Made by a program: the position numbers and the translations under genes. 64,000 nucleotides of DNA from NCBI GenBank assembly GCA_035578155.1, contig JAPWDM010000003.1, positions 66,828,142 through 66,892,141 of the forward strand, given 5' to 3'. Under the pieces are notes generated by a model that saw only the letters and a list, made by a program, of their open reading frames with translations, searched no databases and was not told the DNA's origin. Source of the DNA: Brachynemurus nebulosus (lineage: Eukaryota > Arthropoda > Insecta > Neuroptera > Myrmeleontidae). Positions 23,748-35,601 of the stretch are shown one piece after another (position 1 is the stretch's first letter; every line of letters begins with the position of its first letter).

Positions 23748-23833
23748 ATAATTGCGGACAAAATAATCGCAACATTAGAAATGCGTATGTCAGGAAGTCA
23801 TTGATGTTTTAATTCTTTTGCCCGCTACTGTAT
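23748..23833. mobile_element. Very short Tc1-like MITE
   Basis: Left end ATTGCGGACAAAATAATCGC and right end the inverse of CAGTAGCGGGCAAAAGAATT sit inside TA pairs. GCGGACAAAATAAT is a Tc1-type terminus. Only about 85 bp remain, almost all of it terminal sequence. Confidence 0.55.
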
Positions 23834-24858
23834 ATTTATACAGACAAAAATTTTTACAGTTACGGGTGAACGAAAACAGTTCATGTACATTTTAAAACGG
23901 TAATGTCAGCCAAAGTGTATACGTATTCGTAAAATTATATGACATAGGTATTGGTTTTCTTTTACGAAATTTCATTATTCTTACGCTAAAATATATATTT
24001 GCACGTTTACGAGATATTCGTTATTAAAAATTTTCGATACCGACAAAAACCTGCAATTTTGATATTCGTAGTGTACTTTGTATGCTAGCACACACCGTTT
24101 ACGAGATATACACTATCGACAATTTTCGATATCGATAAATATATGTGAATATATGTAAATAGTTTTTCGCAATAGTCTTTTTAAATAAGAAAACCTATAT
24201 TCGTAATGCGCTTTTGACATTAAATCATGAAGCAACAGAAAAGACATCATCTCATTAAGTTGTCAACCATGTATGCGCACATCAAAAAAGAGTACAAAAT
24301 AACAAAAAAAAAAAACAATATTGTGAGATTCATTTCCAATTTGAAGACATTAAATCGTGAACGTAAGCGTAAAAGAAAATATCTTTAGAATTTGTTTCAT
24401 ATTAATTATGTTATTAGAGGAGAATGGATGAATTGTATGTAGGTACTTTTGTTCTATGCTTTCTATAATAGTGAAATTTTGTGAAATCTTTTTTTTTCTG
24501 CATTAAATCAAAGTTAAAAGTATATAAACGAGTAGTACTAACTAAAATGTACCTTCGTACAGCATCACTATTACACGCTACACTACAATTCAAGAATATG
24601 AGGTGAGTGAAATTTCATGAAAAAGTTACCAAGTTATTGGTTTCAACTGGTTTTTTGTCATTTTGATCTTATGGACTCAAAATCCTCTACAATCTATAAC
24701 TCTCTGCGAACCGCTCCTTCTACATACATATTTTATACAATTTTTTGACTGCAAGAATGCAACATCTGCCGCAAGAACTGTCTCTGTAGCTTATATCTAA
24801 TCATGTACTAATCATAAAATCATTATTAAGGTAGAGTTGGTCGATAAAACGATTTTTT

Positions 24859-24968
24859 AAGCCGTGGAAAATTATTTCGCACGCTATTTCCGTACAGTGT
24901 GGGCAATTGTTAATTTTTACATATAGTTAGCCGTGCGCAAAATGTTACTTTTAATATGAGGAGTAGAA
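24859..24968 (+). mobile_element. AAGCCGTG-family insert with 13-bp target duplication
   Basis: The insert begins AAGCCGTGGAAAATTATTTC and ends GAGGAGTAG followed by A's. AAAACGATTTTTT occurs on both sides (24846-24858 and 24969-24981), and other copies of the host element have this sequence once. A long variable duplication and A-rich 3' end fit LINE-driven retroposition. A related copy is at 42575-42693. Confidence 0.6.
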
Positions 24969-25055
24969 AAAACGATTTTTTCAAAGGAATTTAATAAAAC
25001 TTCTCTAGATATTTATTTCATTCCAGTACCAATAATACAAGCCTATTCCGATTAA

Positions 25056-25678
25056 CCCTAGAACGACAAGGCTCTGTTATGGGACAAATTTAGCAAGTGA
25101 GTGTCATAAATAGTGATGAGCAAAATTAGTCTTGGTCTTGCAGTCTTGTCTTGATTTTGCATTTTTTGCAAGACCAAGACCAAGACTATAAGTATGGCTG
25201 CAAGACCAATACCAAGACTTGCTAAACTATTTAAATAGTTTGAAAGTATAATTAATAGGTACGTAAAGATGGTAAAAATTCTGATTTTAGACGAAAAAAG
25301 TTTGCTAATAAAAAAATGCAAAAAAGTGCAAGATTTTTTAGCAATAACAAGACCAAGACCAAGACTGCATTTTGCAAGACCAAGACTAAAACTGCTCTAG
25401 CAAGACCAATACCAAGACTTTTAATGCAAGAACAAGACCAAGACCAAGACTGCCAAGCCTTGGTCTTGGTCTTGCATTCGCTCATTACTAGTCATAAATG
25501 ACACCTATAATACAATTGCTGTCAGTATCAACGTCTATCTGTCTAGTCTAGATGGTATTCAAATTTTTACCAAAAAAGAAACTTATTAGATTAGTGTCAA
25601 CTTCTACATTATCAAAAGTTATGCTGAAACAAAAAAACGTATAGATGTCATGTATGATACCAACTTGTCGTTCTAGGG
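25056..25678 (+). mobile_element. piggyBac-like MITE (CCCTAGAACG ends)
   Basis: The termini CCCTAGAACGACAAG (25056-25070) and CTTGTCGTTCTAGGG (25664-25678) are perfect 15-bp inverted repeats, flanked by TTAA (25052-25055, 25679-25682). CCCTAGA next to TTAA is the classical piggyBac end. Without the hAT insert and its duplication it is about 235 bp and non-coding. Confidence 0.9.
25111..25490 (-). mobile_element. hAT MITE with CTTGGT arrays, copy 3
   Basis: Ends TAGTGATGAGCAAAATTAG and CATTCGCTCATTACTA, with perfect 8-bp duplication GTCATAAA (25103-25110 and 25491-25498). It is inverted relative to copies 1 and 2 and lies inside the piggyBac-like MITE, so it is the youngest layer of the nest. 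Three overlapping open frames here come from the hexamer array and are not genes. Confidence 0.9.
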
Positions 25679-26205
25679 TTAAAATTGACCACCCCAATTT
25701 TGAAAAAAACAATTTCAGAGTTTTGTAATTTTAACACCGGCTCTTATGGGAACACTCTATTTTTTTTTTTTTTTTTTGAATAAAATGAAAAGGAATTTGA
25801 TAAAAATTTAATATGTTAAAAAATGCAAAGTTACAAACCATATTTACTAAGAAATAAAAATTATTAACCGCCCCGTTTTTCAAATATAATTTATAAACAT
25901 CATTTTACAACGTTTTTACAACGCTTTTTCAACAATATATATAAAAAAAAAAACAAAAAAAAAACAAGTGGTATAAAAATATAATAACAGAAGAACATTT
26001 TCGCTGAGATATACTTTTGTACGTGACTATCTCGGGGGAACTGCGTTAAGTAATCCCACAATCTGGACTGGTACAGTACATAATAAAATTTTTTTAAAGT
26101 ACTTTGTCTTATACACCCACGGAAAATAGAAAACAGGAGATATGGTGTACTTCAATGATGATTATTTATAGGTAAATAATAAAATTTATTCTCTAATAAC
26201 TTACG

Positions 26206-26400
26206 AGTACTAGCGCACAGGCGATTAGGGACACAGCGCAGCGGACATGCCGGGGACAAACACAAAGTAGAAAAGTGAAAGAAGATAATTCAATAATAAA
26301 AATGAATTGAATTAACACAACAACGCAACGCAACGAAACGCCAGTCCCTTTCGTCTGTCTGTTTGCCCGTTGGTCCGTCCGTCTGTCCGTACGTTCGTTC
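26206..26400. other. CpG-richer patch with GTCCGT repeats
   Basis: The stretch contains GCGCACAGGCGATTAGG and a low-complexity GTCCGTCCGTCTGTCCGTAC segment. It stands out from the AT-rich background but shows no clear ORF or promoter motif. Confidence 0.3.
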
Positions 26401-27314
26401 GTTTTGTTAAGTCAACTTAAAATACACTTTCATTTTATAAGTAATAATATGAAATTTATTATTATTCTACAATTATATCATTTATTTGATCAAAAAAAAA
26501 AAAAATCTGTTTGTCGTAACTTTCTTGTACATATTTCTTATTTTCTTCCTATACCTACTACATACAGTTAATAGAGACATCACAACAGGCAAATGATTGG
26601 GTCTCTTATTTTATGAATTTTCCTTTATGTAAACATTGTTTATGGTCTTTAATTTAAATACCGTAAATTGGATTGAATCGGTACGAATTTAAGTGTTACA
26701 TTATATCATACAAGTTTCACAATTTTATATATATATTACTATAAAAAATTAAGGGAGCAAAAAAAAAATTTAACAATAGATTATTATAAATTAAATTGTC
26801 CGCATCCTTGCGAATATTCATCGGGAATCTAATCTTTGTACAAATTTTTGTACTTCACTGTACCCCCAACAACCTTGCAAATCGGCAGATTGATCTATCA
26901 AATGGTTTTCCTAAAGCGTTTGTTAAAAATTTCAGAAAAAAAATTAAAGGAGTAAAATTGAATGGAAAACTAAAGAATGGAAAAAAGAGCAAAAAATTTG
27001 CAAAATTTTTTTTTTGTGTTATTTCTTGGAATTGCTCGATAACTGTCGCTCCTAAAAATTTTTAGACGAGAGATCTGAAAATTAGAATCTTGGAGATTTA
27101 AAATGCTTTTTTTCGTAAATATAGCCCTTCAAAAATCACTAAAAAATTAACAATTTTTTTTTGCTTCCTTAATTTTTTGTAGTAGTATAGATTTATTTAT
27201 TAGTTTGGTTACTTTATTTTGAAAAAAAAATCAAAATTATTTAATTAACTCTATATGGTAAATTGGGGTCAAAAGAAACGAAAAAAGGGTGAAGTGAAAC
27301 GATCAGTACTGGGG

Positions 27315-27600
27315 GAGCTCTTTGAACGGAGCCCCCATGAACACTTCCTTAATCCCGCTTAGTTCTACGTTCCTAATTTTGGTAGAAATGAAAAGAACGA
27401 TTTCGAAAATCAACAATTCGCTTACCAAATTCATCATTCTATCGTTTTATTTACAATTTCTAAGGCATGGGAAATTTTTAGTACCCTTGATATTTGGTGT
27501 TAAATTAAAAAAATTTATTTCTTCTCAGATCAAGTCTTATAGAATTGATCAGTATCAGGACGAATGATTGAATTAGGGTAATTTGAGTGTGAGTTTTTTA
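27315..27600. repeat. Dispersed repeat, family R5, copy 1
   Basis: The segment TTCATCATTCTATCGTTTTA through TTAGGGTAATTTGAGTGTGA recurs at 50281-50465. The 81-codon open frame across it is not kept in the other copy. Confidence 0.6.
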
Positions 27601-27640
27601 TTTTTTTACCGAAATGATGAAATGCGACAGAAGCCTTTTC

Positions 27641-27924
27641 AGGGTGACGATTGAAAACCAATTTCAAAATTTCTTGACATTTCCCTGACTTCTCCCTGTC
27701 TCTGAATAAAATTACAGGGCCTACTCTGAAAAAAAATATTGTTTAAATAAAAAGGTCGCCCAAAAACTTTTTAGAAAAACTATCAGTCGACGCTCTCGCC
27801 GGGGCGAAAACTGAAAAAAATACAAAATTCCCTGACTACGACTGAAATTTCCCGACTTTTCCCTGACTTTCAGAAATTCGAAATTTTCTGATTTTTCTAA
27901 ATTTTCCAGGTCGATCGCCACCCT
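27641..27924. mobile_element. hAT-like MITE (CCCTGACTT repeats)
   Basis: Left end AGGGTGACGATTGA and right end TCGATCGCCACCCT are inverted repeats. An imperfect 8-bp duplication flanks them (GCCTTTTC and GCTTTCTC). The interior has repeated TTCCCTGACTT and TTCCCGACTT motifs on both arms. A minus-strand open frame at 27721-27921 lies wholly within it. Confidence 0.65.
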
Positions 27925-28101
27925 GCTTTCTCATCATTTTCGTTGATACTGAAAAATTTTAGCAAACTTGGTGAAATTTTAGTAAATACATCACAGTCTC
28001 CACGATTCCCGGCATTTGCATCTCCAATTCTGATCTTGCTGATAGAAGGCTCTTTGTCTGTTAACTTTACGAAACGATTTTTTTTCTCTTTAGTATGCTT
28101 A

Positions 28102-28557
28102 AGCGGGTTCTACACGATGCTATGAACATTCCTTCCAACGTTCGATCGAACGTTTGAGGCAATTAAGTTCGATAGTTGGTGCGACGAATGTGTCTGCTAC
28201 ACGGTGAATCGAATGTTTGATCCAATACGAATGATGATGTGTTGGTACTCAGTGGACGACGCTGTTATCTGTCTGATGTTATCTCTAATGTTATACACTG
28301 ATGTTGTCTCTCTTCACATGAACGAGTCGTGCAGCTGCTGAGTCGAACCAACCAACGCAACCAACATTGACCTTCAAACGTTCGAAGCATCCCTTTGACT
28401 CGGTGCAAAAATACCGACATCGAACGGGACACGACCAAATGCGAACGTTTGACGCTCGACATTGGATACTCGTAGGTTCGAACAACGGCTACACGATGCT
28501 ATGAACCATCCAACGTCGAATGTTGGAAGGTGTTCGTAGCATCGTGTAGCAGCGGCT
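28102..28557. mobile_element. PIF/Harbinger-type (TTA) MITE with terminal hairpin
   Basis: Left end AGCGGGTTCTACACGATGCT and right end the inverse of AGCCGCTGCTACACGATGCT, flanked by TTA (28099-28101 and 28558-28560). The right terminus holds an extra inverted copy of CTACACGATGCTATGAACC, making a strong hairpin (28493-28553). The interior repeats AACGTTCGA and TTCGAACG. Several minus-strand frames here come from the repeats. Confidence 0.8.
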
Positions 28558-29399
28558 TTAGCTCCACTAAGCACCCTAGTATCTCCAACTTTATCTTGAA
28601 AATTGAACCAATTTCATCAATTTGTCTCACGCAACTAATCCAATTTGTAACTGAGCGTGCGCCGTTCACATCACAAATTGCACAAAATTGATTTTTAAAT
28701 GAATTGATTTTACTCACATTGATCAATTTATTCATCGTTTGTGGGTGACCTTGTTGCGATTTGGTTTCAGTCTGTTTACGAACACAAAAAAAAAAAAATT
28801 GAATGATTGATCATTAAAGATCATTTCTGATGATGTTGCCTCAACTACTCTAGGATAAAAAAAAATATAAATATCACATAAATTATGACATTAACTATAA
28901 TAATACATATTTATTATAAATCTTAAAACAATTACTTCAAAAAATAATGAAAAAAATTAATGTATTTGTAGTAATAGAATAAGAATCAAACACAGTCAGT
29001 TCAAGGGAACGGTTCTGTTACAGCTCGGGGTTATGTACTTGAATCCGATTCGAATATTACTATTGTTTTTCTGTGACTAATAAATAGTTGGTAATACAAT
29101 TTTATTTTTTTTTTTTGTTCGTTAATTGGCAGTTTATCAAAATATCAACACATATTAATAAAAAAAAAAATTATTGACATTTGAATTGTTGGACAAGGAT
29201 CTTTTTTTGAAATTTTTTGGTTGTCAATTTATTGTTTTTAGGTTAACTCTTTATTGGCATGAATCCACCCACGAGTCCATAACCTTCAATGTTTAGTACA
29301 GGGAAATATATCGACTGCAGTAACCTCGTATCTTAGAAATGACAATTTTTTTTTTAGATAATAATTAATGTTTTGTGTGTAATTTCCATGAGATTCCAA

Positions 29400-29515
29400 T
29401 TTTTGAATGGAAAATTCAACGATTACGCCACTGTCATGACGTGACTTGAGTCCGAGACTATAACAGAAATTTGTTTTGAGGTCCCTACAAACCGAAAATA
29501 ATACTCACTAAAATT
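29400..29515 (-). repeat. Fragment of family R3
   Basis: The segment around GGTCCCTACAAACCGAAAAT and CTTGAGTCCGAGACTATA is an inverted, diverged match to 14055-14115 of the R3 copy. It ends where the pogo-like motif array begins. Confidence 0.4.
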
Positions 29516-29523
29516 TATATATA

Positions 29524-29990
29524 CAGTCAAACCTGAGTAAGGGAGAACTGGGTAAGCGAGAAAACTCTGTAAGTGAGAGTAATTGCCAGGTCCCATAATT
29601 TTACCACTCTAAAACGTCTATGAGTGAGAAATAAAAACCTGTATAAGTGAGTCTTTTTTGCTCATGGACCTCCATAACTGAGACGGCTAATTGCCTGTAC
29701 CTCTATAAGCGACAGTTAAACGTATTTAACATTTACTATTTATGACTCATTATCTTAAATTTCAAAGAACTTATATTTTATTCGAATGCTTGAATGTGCA
29801 TATGTTCTTATTTTCTTGTAATTCAAGGAACTCATTTTCGATTCAAATAGCCAAATGTGCATGTATACCGACAATACATGCATTTTTCTCAATACATATT
29901 GGTTGTATTTTTTCTAAACCTCTATAAGTGAGAGAGAACTCTCCTCCCGTACCTCTGTAAGCTAGAAACTCGGGTTAGTGAGAAACCTCC
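29524..29990 (+). mobile_element. pogo/Tigger-like end with an array of CTATAAGTGAGA motifs
   Basis: It starts CAGTCAAACCTGAGTAAGGG after TA. Over the next 460 bp the motif (A/C)CTCTATAAGTGAGA or close variants recurs about nine times (for example at 29566, 29620, 29641, 29670, 29700, 29921, 29951). All are in the same orientation. No right-hand inverted terminus was found, so the boundary is approximate. Confidence 0.55.
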
Positions 29991-31305
29991 ATTTCCGTTA
30001 TTTGCTAAAATTTCCTCAAATAAAAAATTTTTTGCAACAATTTTTTAAACCATTAGAAAAAGGAGAAAAAATTCACCACAATAAAAAAAAGTTTTGAACT
30101 GTTATTCTATGTAAACTGAAGAAAAACTAATTTTTCTAAACGGAAATTCGCTATATTTTGCATGATACTGCGACATGGATATTTTTATTATTTAAAACGT
30201 GTTTGGTTTGTATCTTTTGGCTTCGTCAGTATTTCGGTTTTGTACGATTTCGATTGTTTTAAACTATTTGACAACCTAACGGCTAACGAAGTTGCGTTTT
30301 TGCGACTGTAGCTGCTATGTAAATCCTGTTAAATTATATTCTAAAAGGAAATTTTGAACAGATTTATATACAATTGCAAGGTTGTGTCAGAAAGCCATGT
30401 TTAAACAATAATTTTATTAAGTATTCATTCTCTCTGTGTTATTGTGATACGCTTCTGGCAAATAATAATAAATGTATTTAACAGATATTTTAATAGTGTG
30501 TGAGTAATTAAAACATGTTAAAACCACAAATAAAACAAATTTTTTTCTTTCCAGTTCTTTGACATATTTTATTAACAATAAAAATCATTATTCATTCCAT
30601 TATTAAATAATAAACCTATTTATTTAAACAATATAATTAAATTTTACTTTACTAAACACAATAATCATATTTTTAATAAATTGCTACTATAATATCTTGT
30701 CTGGTTTGTTTATGCATATTAAATGGATTGGAGTTTCATAAAAAAAAATCATACACTATAAATATTTTAATTGAAAACTGACATTTCAATTAGGTTTTAA
30801 TTTAAAAATAAAATATGTATATTAAAAAATTATTGTAAATAAATATTATTTAATTATTTCAAAAAGAAAAAAAATAATTTGTAACCATTAATTCGTTTAG
30901 ATCAATTACCGAAAAATTAAGGATCAATTAGTATTTTTTAATTGATTAAGTTTTTATGATTAAACTATGGTGTCATTTTAACTTGGGGCATGTTAAAAAT
31001 ATTGTATGAATTTCTGCAATTAATTCCGATTAAAAGACAATTGCGATTTAGTAGATTTTTAGCAATTTATTTATATATATGATTAAAAATCACGTCATCA
31101 TGAGATAAGGTGGAAAGAGAATTTCGAGGAAAAACACGCGTTTAAAGATTGTTGACTAATTTGTTTTTTTTTCAATGCAATTTGAATTTTTATACCTTAT
31201 CGTTAATTTAGATAAGAAAAAAGCGTTTTGCTAAATTTTGTAATTTAGAAATTAACGTCTTCTCTAACAAAAAGTTTAAAAAAAAATTGTTTGGCTAATT
31301 CCTAA

Positions 31306-31471
31306 AGGAGTCTCCACATTCTCGCCGAGGTTGGACGAGGTTCCTCGTCGAGTTCCTCGCTGAAGTTGGCTCAGCCATATGAATAGCATTAAAACATCAT
31401 CCGCGAGACACAACGAAATGACCCTCTACATTCTCGTTTCGTCCAACCTCGGCGAGAATGTGGAGACTGTT
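31306..31471. mobile_element. PIF/Harbinger-type (TAA) MITE
   Basis: The termini share TCTCCACATTCTCGCCGAGG and continue for about 30 bp as near-perfect inverted repeats. TAA lies on both sides (31303-31305 and 31472-31474). The left arm holds an extra CGAGGTTCCTCGTCGAG hairpin. Confidence 0.8.
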
Positions 31472-31491
31472 TAACAGACTTATAAAATTAA

Positions 31492-31918
31492 CTCTTTGCA
31501 CTCAAGCCAAAAAAAAAGTGAGTTGTAAATAGGCTGGTAAGACATGTAGGACATGACAACGACCGACGTTTTTTTTTTTGACGGATTCTTTTGACGTTCT
31601 AACCTTGTTTCCCCAAAGTTGAATACTAAATGCGCTAAATACGTCCTCAATGCTGTTTTTTTAGTTTTTAATTTTAAAAAGATAATTCAACGTGATTTTG
31701 TATTATTTTATTTACAATTTTTCTAATAAATGAATGTGTTTGCAGTTATTAAATAAAATATTCATGTAATGTGAAGTATGAGCAGTCATTACAGTTCAAC
31801 ATTCAGTGTGTCATGTGGTAAATGTCTTATGATCCAACAGACAAAACACCTTTAAATATGGTAGAGTTAATGGACAAACCACCTTGTCATGCTGTACATG
31901 TCTTATAAGCGCAAAGGG
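31492..31918. mobile_element. piggyBac-type (TTAA) MITE
   Basis: Left end CTCTTTGCACTCAAG and right end CTTATAAGCGCAAAGGG are imperfect inverted repeats, flanked by TTAA (31488-31491 and 31919-31922). ACATGTAGGACATGACAA-like and GTACATGTCTTATAAG-like segments repeat inside. It sits 20 bp from the MITE at 31306-31471. Confidence 0.7.
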
Positions 31919-32524
31919 TTAAATGATTTTCATATTTGTTCTCTCTGTCGCGTAACTTCTCTTTCTAATCGATTGTCATTTAATCTACAGTAATAAAATA
32001 AATCATAAATTACATTTATTAGTTTTATATCAATTAAAATATATTTATCTACATATACTTATATTAATTTAATTAAAATTTTAATATTTGTACAGAAAAA
32101 CTTGATTAGTAAACAAACAAGATATAAAACAACAATATGTGTAAAATTGAATGCCCAATATGCATTTTAGATTTACTACTTACTACCTATACATATTACT
32201 TTAGGCAATATTTATATGTATATGATTTTAATATGGTTAGTTTTAAATAGACTTAAGACAATTAACACGGACATTAAACTGTCGTAATAATTATGAATTT
32301 CCACTTTTTTTTTTTTATCTTACATATTATTTAAAAGTAATCAATTCATACTTGTTATTGTTTTATTATATATAAATTACATATTAAAATATAGGTACAG
32401 TACGTTACAAAATGTTCTACAACCGATTCATATTTTTCTTTCACATAGTTTTCACAGATTCTTTCACATAGTATCAACGTTTCAAAAATTATTGAGAATT
32501 TGGTGTTATGAAAATCGTTTTTTT

Positions 32525-32826
32525 CGATTTTTTCTCCTCTTTCTAATAGTGTATTCAAATTTCACAACAATTTTTGAATATGGGGAAATTTTGGCAAAGA
32601 ACTTTTTTTTAGTATCAACGAGGTATAAAACGAAGACGAAAAACTAATTTTTTTCACGAAAAATATCCCAAAAACCATGTTTCGGGCATCGGATGTCTCT
32701 GGCTAACAAACTTGTCCAACGGTTTGGGACTTCCAACATTTTCACCAAATTTTGTAAAAGTAGGACATTTTGTTCGAGAGGACAGTGGCAGTAATAGCTG
32801 AATTCCATTCTGCAAATTCGCTAAAA
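32525..32826 (+). repeat. Dispersed repeat, family R3, copy 2
   Basis: It matches 13795-14168 in order: GGGGAAATTTTGGCAAA, ACTAATTTTTTTCACGAA, CGGGCATCGGATG, CAACATTTTCACCAAATTTT, then AATAGCTGAATTCCATTCTG. Where copy 1 has a (TA)n tract this copy has about 30 bp of ordinary sequence. Confidence 0.7.
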
Positions 32827-33397
32827 TGAGGATGATAAATTAAGGGTGATTTTAAGTCTCGCCTAATGTAGTTAAGAATCATATTACATCTTTATTTAAT
32901 TAGAGTAGAGTAGAGTGAGAAATCAATATGGCGAATATGGTATTGATGGTTTCAAAATACATTCTTCAAGGTCTCGTAGTTAAATTACGCAATCCTAATG
33001 CGACCGTCAAGTCTGTCATTTTCAAGTTTGACCAATTTGCACTTGATTTTTTCCAATGTCATCTACTTTTTTTCACAGTTTATGACGACAATAATAAAAA
33101 TACAATGAATGAAGCGTCTACATATGCGTAAATAATCAAATTTGAATAGGATGTAATACTCTCTCCTAGGGTTAGTAGCAACTTGCGTAGATCGTTTTCA
33201 CGGCAAATATTAATAAATTAATAATTATTGATTACCATATTATTATGTAACAGTGTGTACTTGTAGATACAATCAACATAATACGTTGTGTAGAGTAGTA
33301 CACTATGTAATGTTACAAGTTGATTAGTGTGATTTGATTAGAACTGTGTTTAACACTTTCTACATAATATACTTTCTGTTGTACATAACACTACTTA

Positions 33398-34270
33398 AGT
33401 GGTATGCATAAGGTTGAGCATTGTGAGACTTTGCTCAAGTAAATATGAAACCGGAAAGAAGTTGGTGCCGAAAGTTGAAAAATCTTTTTGTTTTTTACAT
33501 GATTAAATTCTTCCCAAATTGCTCCTTTGAAATCAGTAATTGCTCCACCTGAAACTTAATTATTTAATTAGTTAATTATATAAAAAAATTTTTTTCTCGG
33601 TATTTAAGTTATCAAAATCTCCCAAAATAATATTTATTTATATAATTACGTCAGTAAATTGCTCCCAATTTGCTTTATTTAATTTAAACGCTAAATATTA
33701 ATTTTTTTGAATAACTATTAAAATATTTTATTTTTTTATAACGTTTTAACTGTCAATATTCAATTATCCTTAAATATATGCATAGGACTTAAAGAGTATG
33801 TTGGATTGCCTATACGTTTCAATAATACGTTTTATTCTAAATATTTTTTATTTTAATATATTTTAATTATTATTCAGAAAAATTAATATTTAACTTTTAA
33901 ATTAGATGGAGCAAATTGGGAGCAATTTTTTGATGTAAAGAAATTATATAAAAATGCATTATTTGACAAGATTTTGATAATAAAAATAGTGAAACAAAAA
34001 AGTTTTTTTGTTTGTAAATAACTAATTAAATAATTCAGTTTCAGGTGGAGCAATTACTGATCCCAAAGGAGCAATTTGGGAGCAATTTAAATATATAAGA
34101 AACAAAAGATTTTCCAACTTTTGGCGCTAATTTCTTTCCGGTAAATATGAATATATTGTTATATACACATACTGCTTGTATCCGAGATGTGTATAATGTG
34201 TGTGTATACAACAACATATTCATATTTACTTGAGCAAAGTCTCACAATGCTCAACGTTATGCATACCACT
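33398..34270. mobile_element. 873-bp palindromic (foldback) element
   Basis: Left AGTGGTATGCATAAGGTTGA and right the inverse of AGTGGTATGCATAACGTTGA begin two long arms (about 160 bp) that include GAGCATTGTGAGACTTTGCT, CCGGAAAGAA and TTTGAAATCAGTAATTGCTC in inverted order. The right arm carries its own small palindromic insert at about 34141-34214 (AATATATTGTTATATACAC...GTGTATACAACAACATA). The centre is AT-rich. No transposase frame is seen; the minus-strand frame 34041-34223 lies in the arm. Confidence 0.75.
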
Positions 34271-34952
34271 GAATATTTTTCTATTACAATTACTAGATAT
34301 TTATTTATTATAGGCGTAACATAGTATAGTATTTAAAATAGAGATAAGTTGTTGTATAGACACATTTTTATTTAAAAAAATGCATTTTTCAATTTTTTCT
34401 TCTTTCGTAAGCGTATAATAATATAATTCTTCTTTCGTGGTTTCCTTGTTTCTAATATATACTTTTACTTCTTTCAAAATTGTTGTACGTAATTATGTTA
34501 TTCTGATAAAAGTTTATGTACGATACATATACATAATATATATTATAATATATTATTGATATATGTGTATTATTTATGTACAATGAAAAAAGAAATTGTT
34601 TCTTTTTTTTGGTTTAGAAAACTGCTTTCTAAATTTTTTTTTTTTTTTGTAAAAAACTAATTTCGAGTAATCAATTTGTCCGTCCAAAATATTCCGGTGA
34701 TTAGTTAGAAATATTTCGAAAATATAAAGCTGGACTAAACTTGGGTAATTGCAGGTACTTCACGGGGAGAAATACCTTTGGATAGGCGAAAGGCAATATC
34801 GGGAATTTTTTTAATAAAATTGATCTACATTTTTGAGATTGGGATTTTATATACTGCGACCTTTTTCAACATACCTATATAAAAGTGGTACCTGCAGAAG
34901 TACTTATTGGAGCGCATCACTCAACAAGATCCCAAATGGTTGACGTTCTGGC

Positions 34953-35180
34953 TAATGATGAGCAAAATTAGTCTTGGTCTTGCAGTCTTGTCTTGATCTT
35001 GCATTTTTTGCAAGAGCAAGACCAAGACCAAGACTATGTATACCAAGAGCAAGACCAAGACCAAGACCAAGACTATAAGTATGGCTGTAAGACCAATACT
35101 AAGACTCAAGTGAGCAAGACCAAGGCAAAAGCAAGAAAAAAGCAAGAAAAAAGCAAGAGTCTTGCTAAACTATTTAAATT
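34953..35180 (-). mobile_element. hAT MITE with CTTGGT arrays, copy 4 (truncated)
   Basis: It starts TAATGATGAGCAAAATTAG and carries the same array and AAACTATTTAAAT core as copy 3, then stops. The half beyond the core, with the other TIR, is missing, so no target duplication can be checked. Confidence 0.85.
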
Positions 35181-35601
35181 GCTCAATTTTTTTGATTTAA
35201 ACTGCGGTTTGCAACATTCTTTTCACAGCAATCCAACTTCCGTCGAGATTAACCAAAGTCGATTTGTAAAAATTAATGTTTAACAAAAAGTTATATAAAA
35301 TATGTCAAAATATTTAATAAAAATTAAAAACTGAATAGAAAGTATAATCTGTCGCAAACAGAGAAATACAAACAAATTTATCTAACAAGTACCTACTGAT
35401 CGGTTGTTATGACTTAATTTTTGGAAATCATAAATAAAATTTGCATATCTAAATTGGTAATCACTTATCAGTAATCATGTAACTGTATCAAATAGAGAAT
35501 TGTGTCAATACGAATTTTATGTATACTTTATTTCATAAAAATTGGTACAATTTGATTAACTCACTATATTGAACCGTACGGTCGGTCGGCTGGATTATAC
35601 A

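Larger units (their letters stand above)
24830..26045 (+). mobile_element. GGTAGTTG-family TTAA element, copy B, host of a nested insertion series
   Basis: TTAA lies at 24826-24829 and 26046-26049. Its own sequence matches copies C (36788) and D (55909): the start GGTAGAGTTGGTCGATAAAA, the ACACCGGCTCTTATGG segment, and the closing hairpin CTGAGATA...TATCTCG. It is split by a 110-bp insert with a 13-bp duplication (24859-24968) and by a piggyBac-like MITE (25056-25678) that itself holds a hAT MITE. Confidence 0.85.

Noticed and set aside
25058..25501. Three overlapping open frames of 61-87 codons on both strands
   Set aside because: They translate the CTTGGT/CAAGAC array of a hAT MITE and read as low-complexity peptides; matching frames appear in the other copies for the same reason.
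28265..28735. Four minus-strand open frames, some cysteine-rich
   Set aside because: All but one fall within the TTA-flanked MITE at 28102-28557 or run out of it, and come from its inverted repeats. Overlapping frames on one strand argue against coding.
33132..33175. Similarity between ACTCTCTCCTAGGGTTAGTA and ACTCTCTCTTAGATTAGTAG at 3097
   Set aside because: The match is short and neither site has clear boundaries or a duplication, so I did not define a family.
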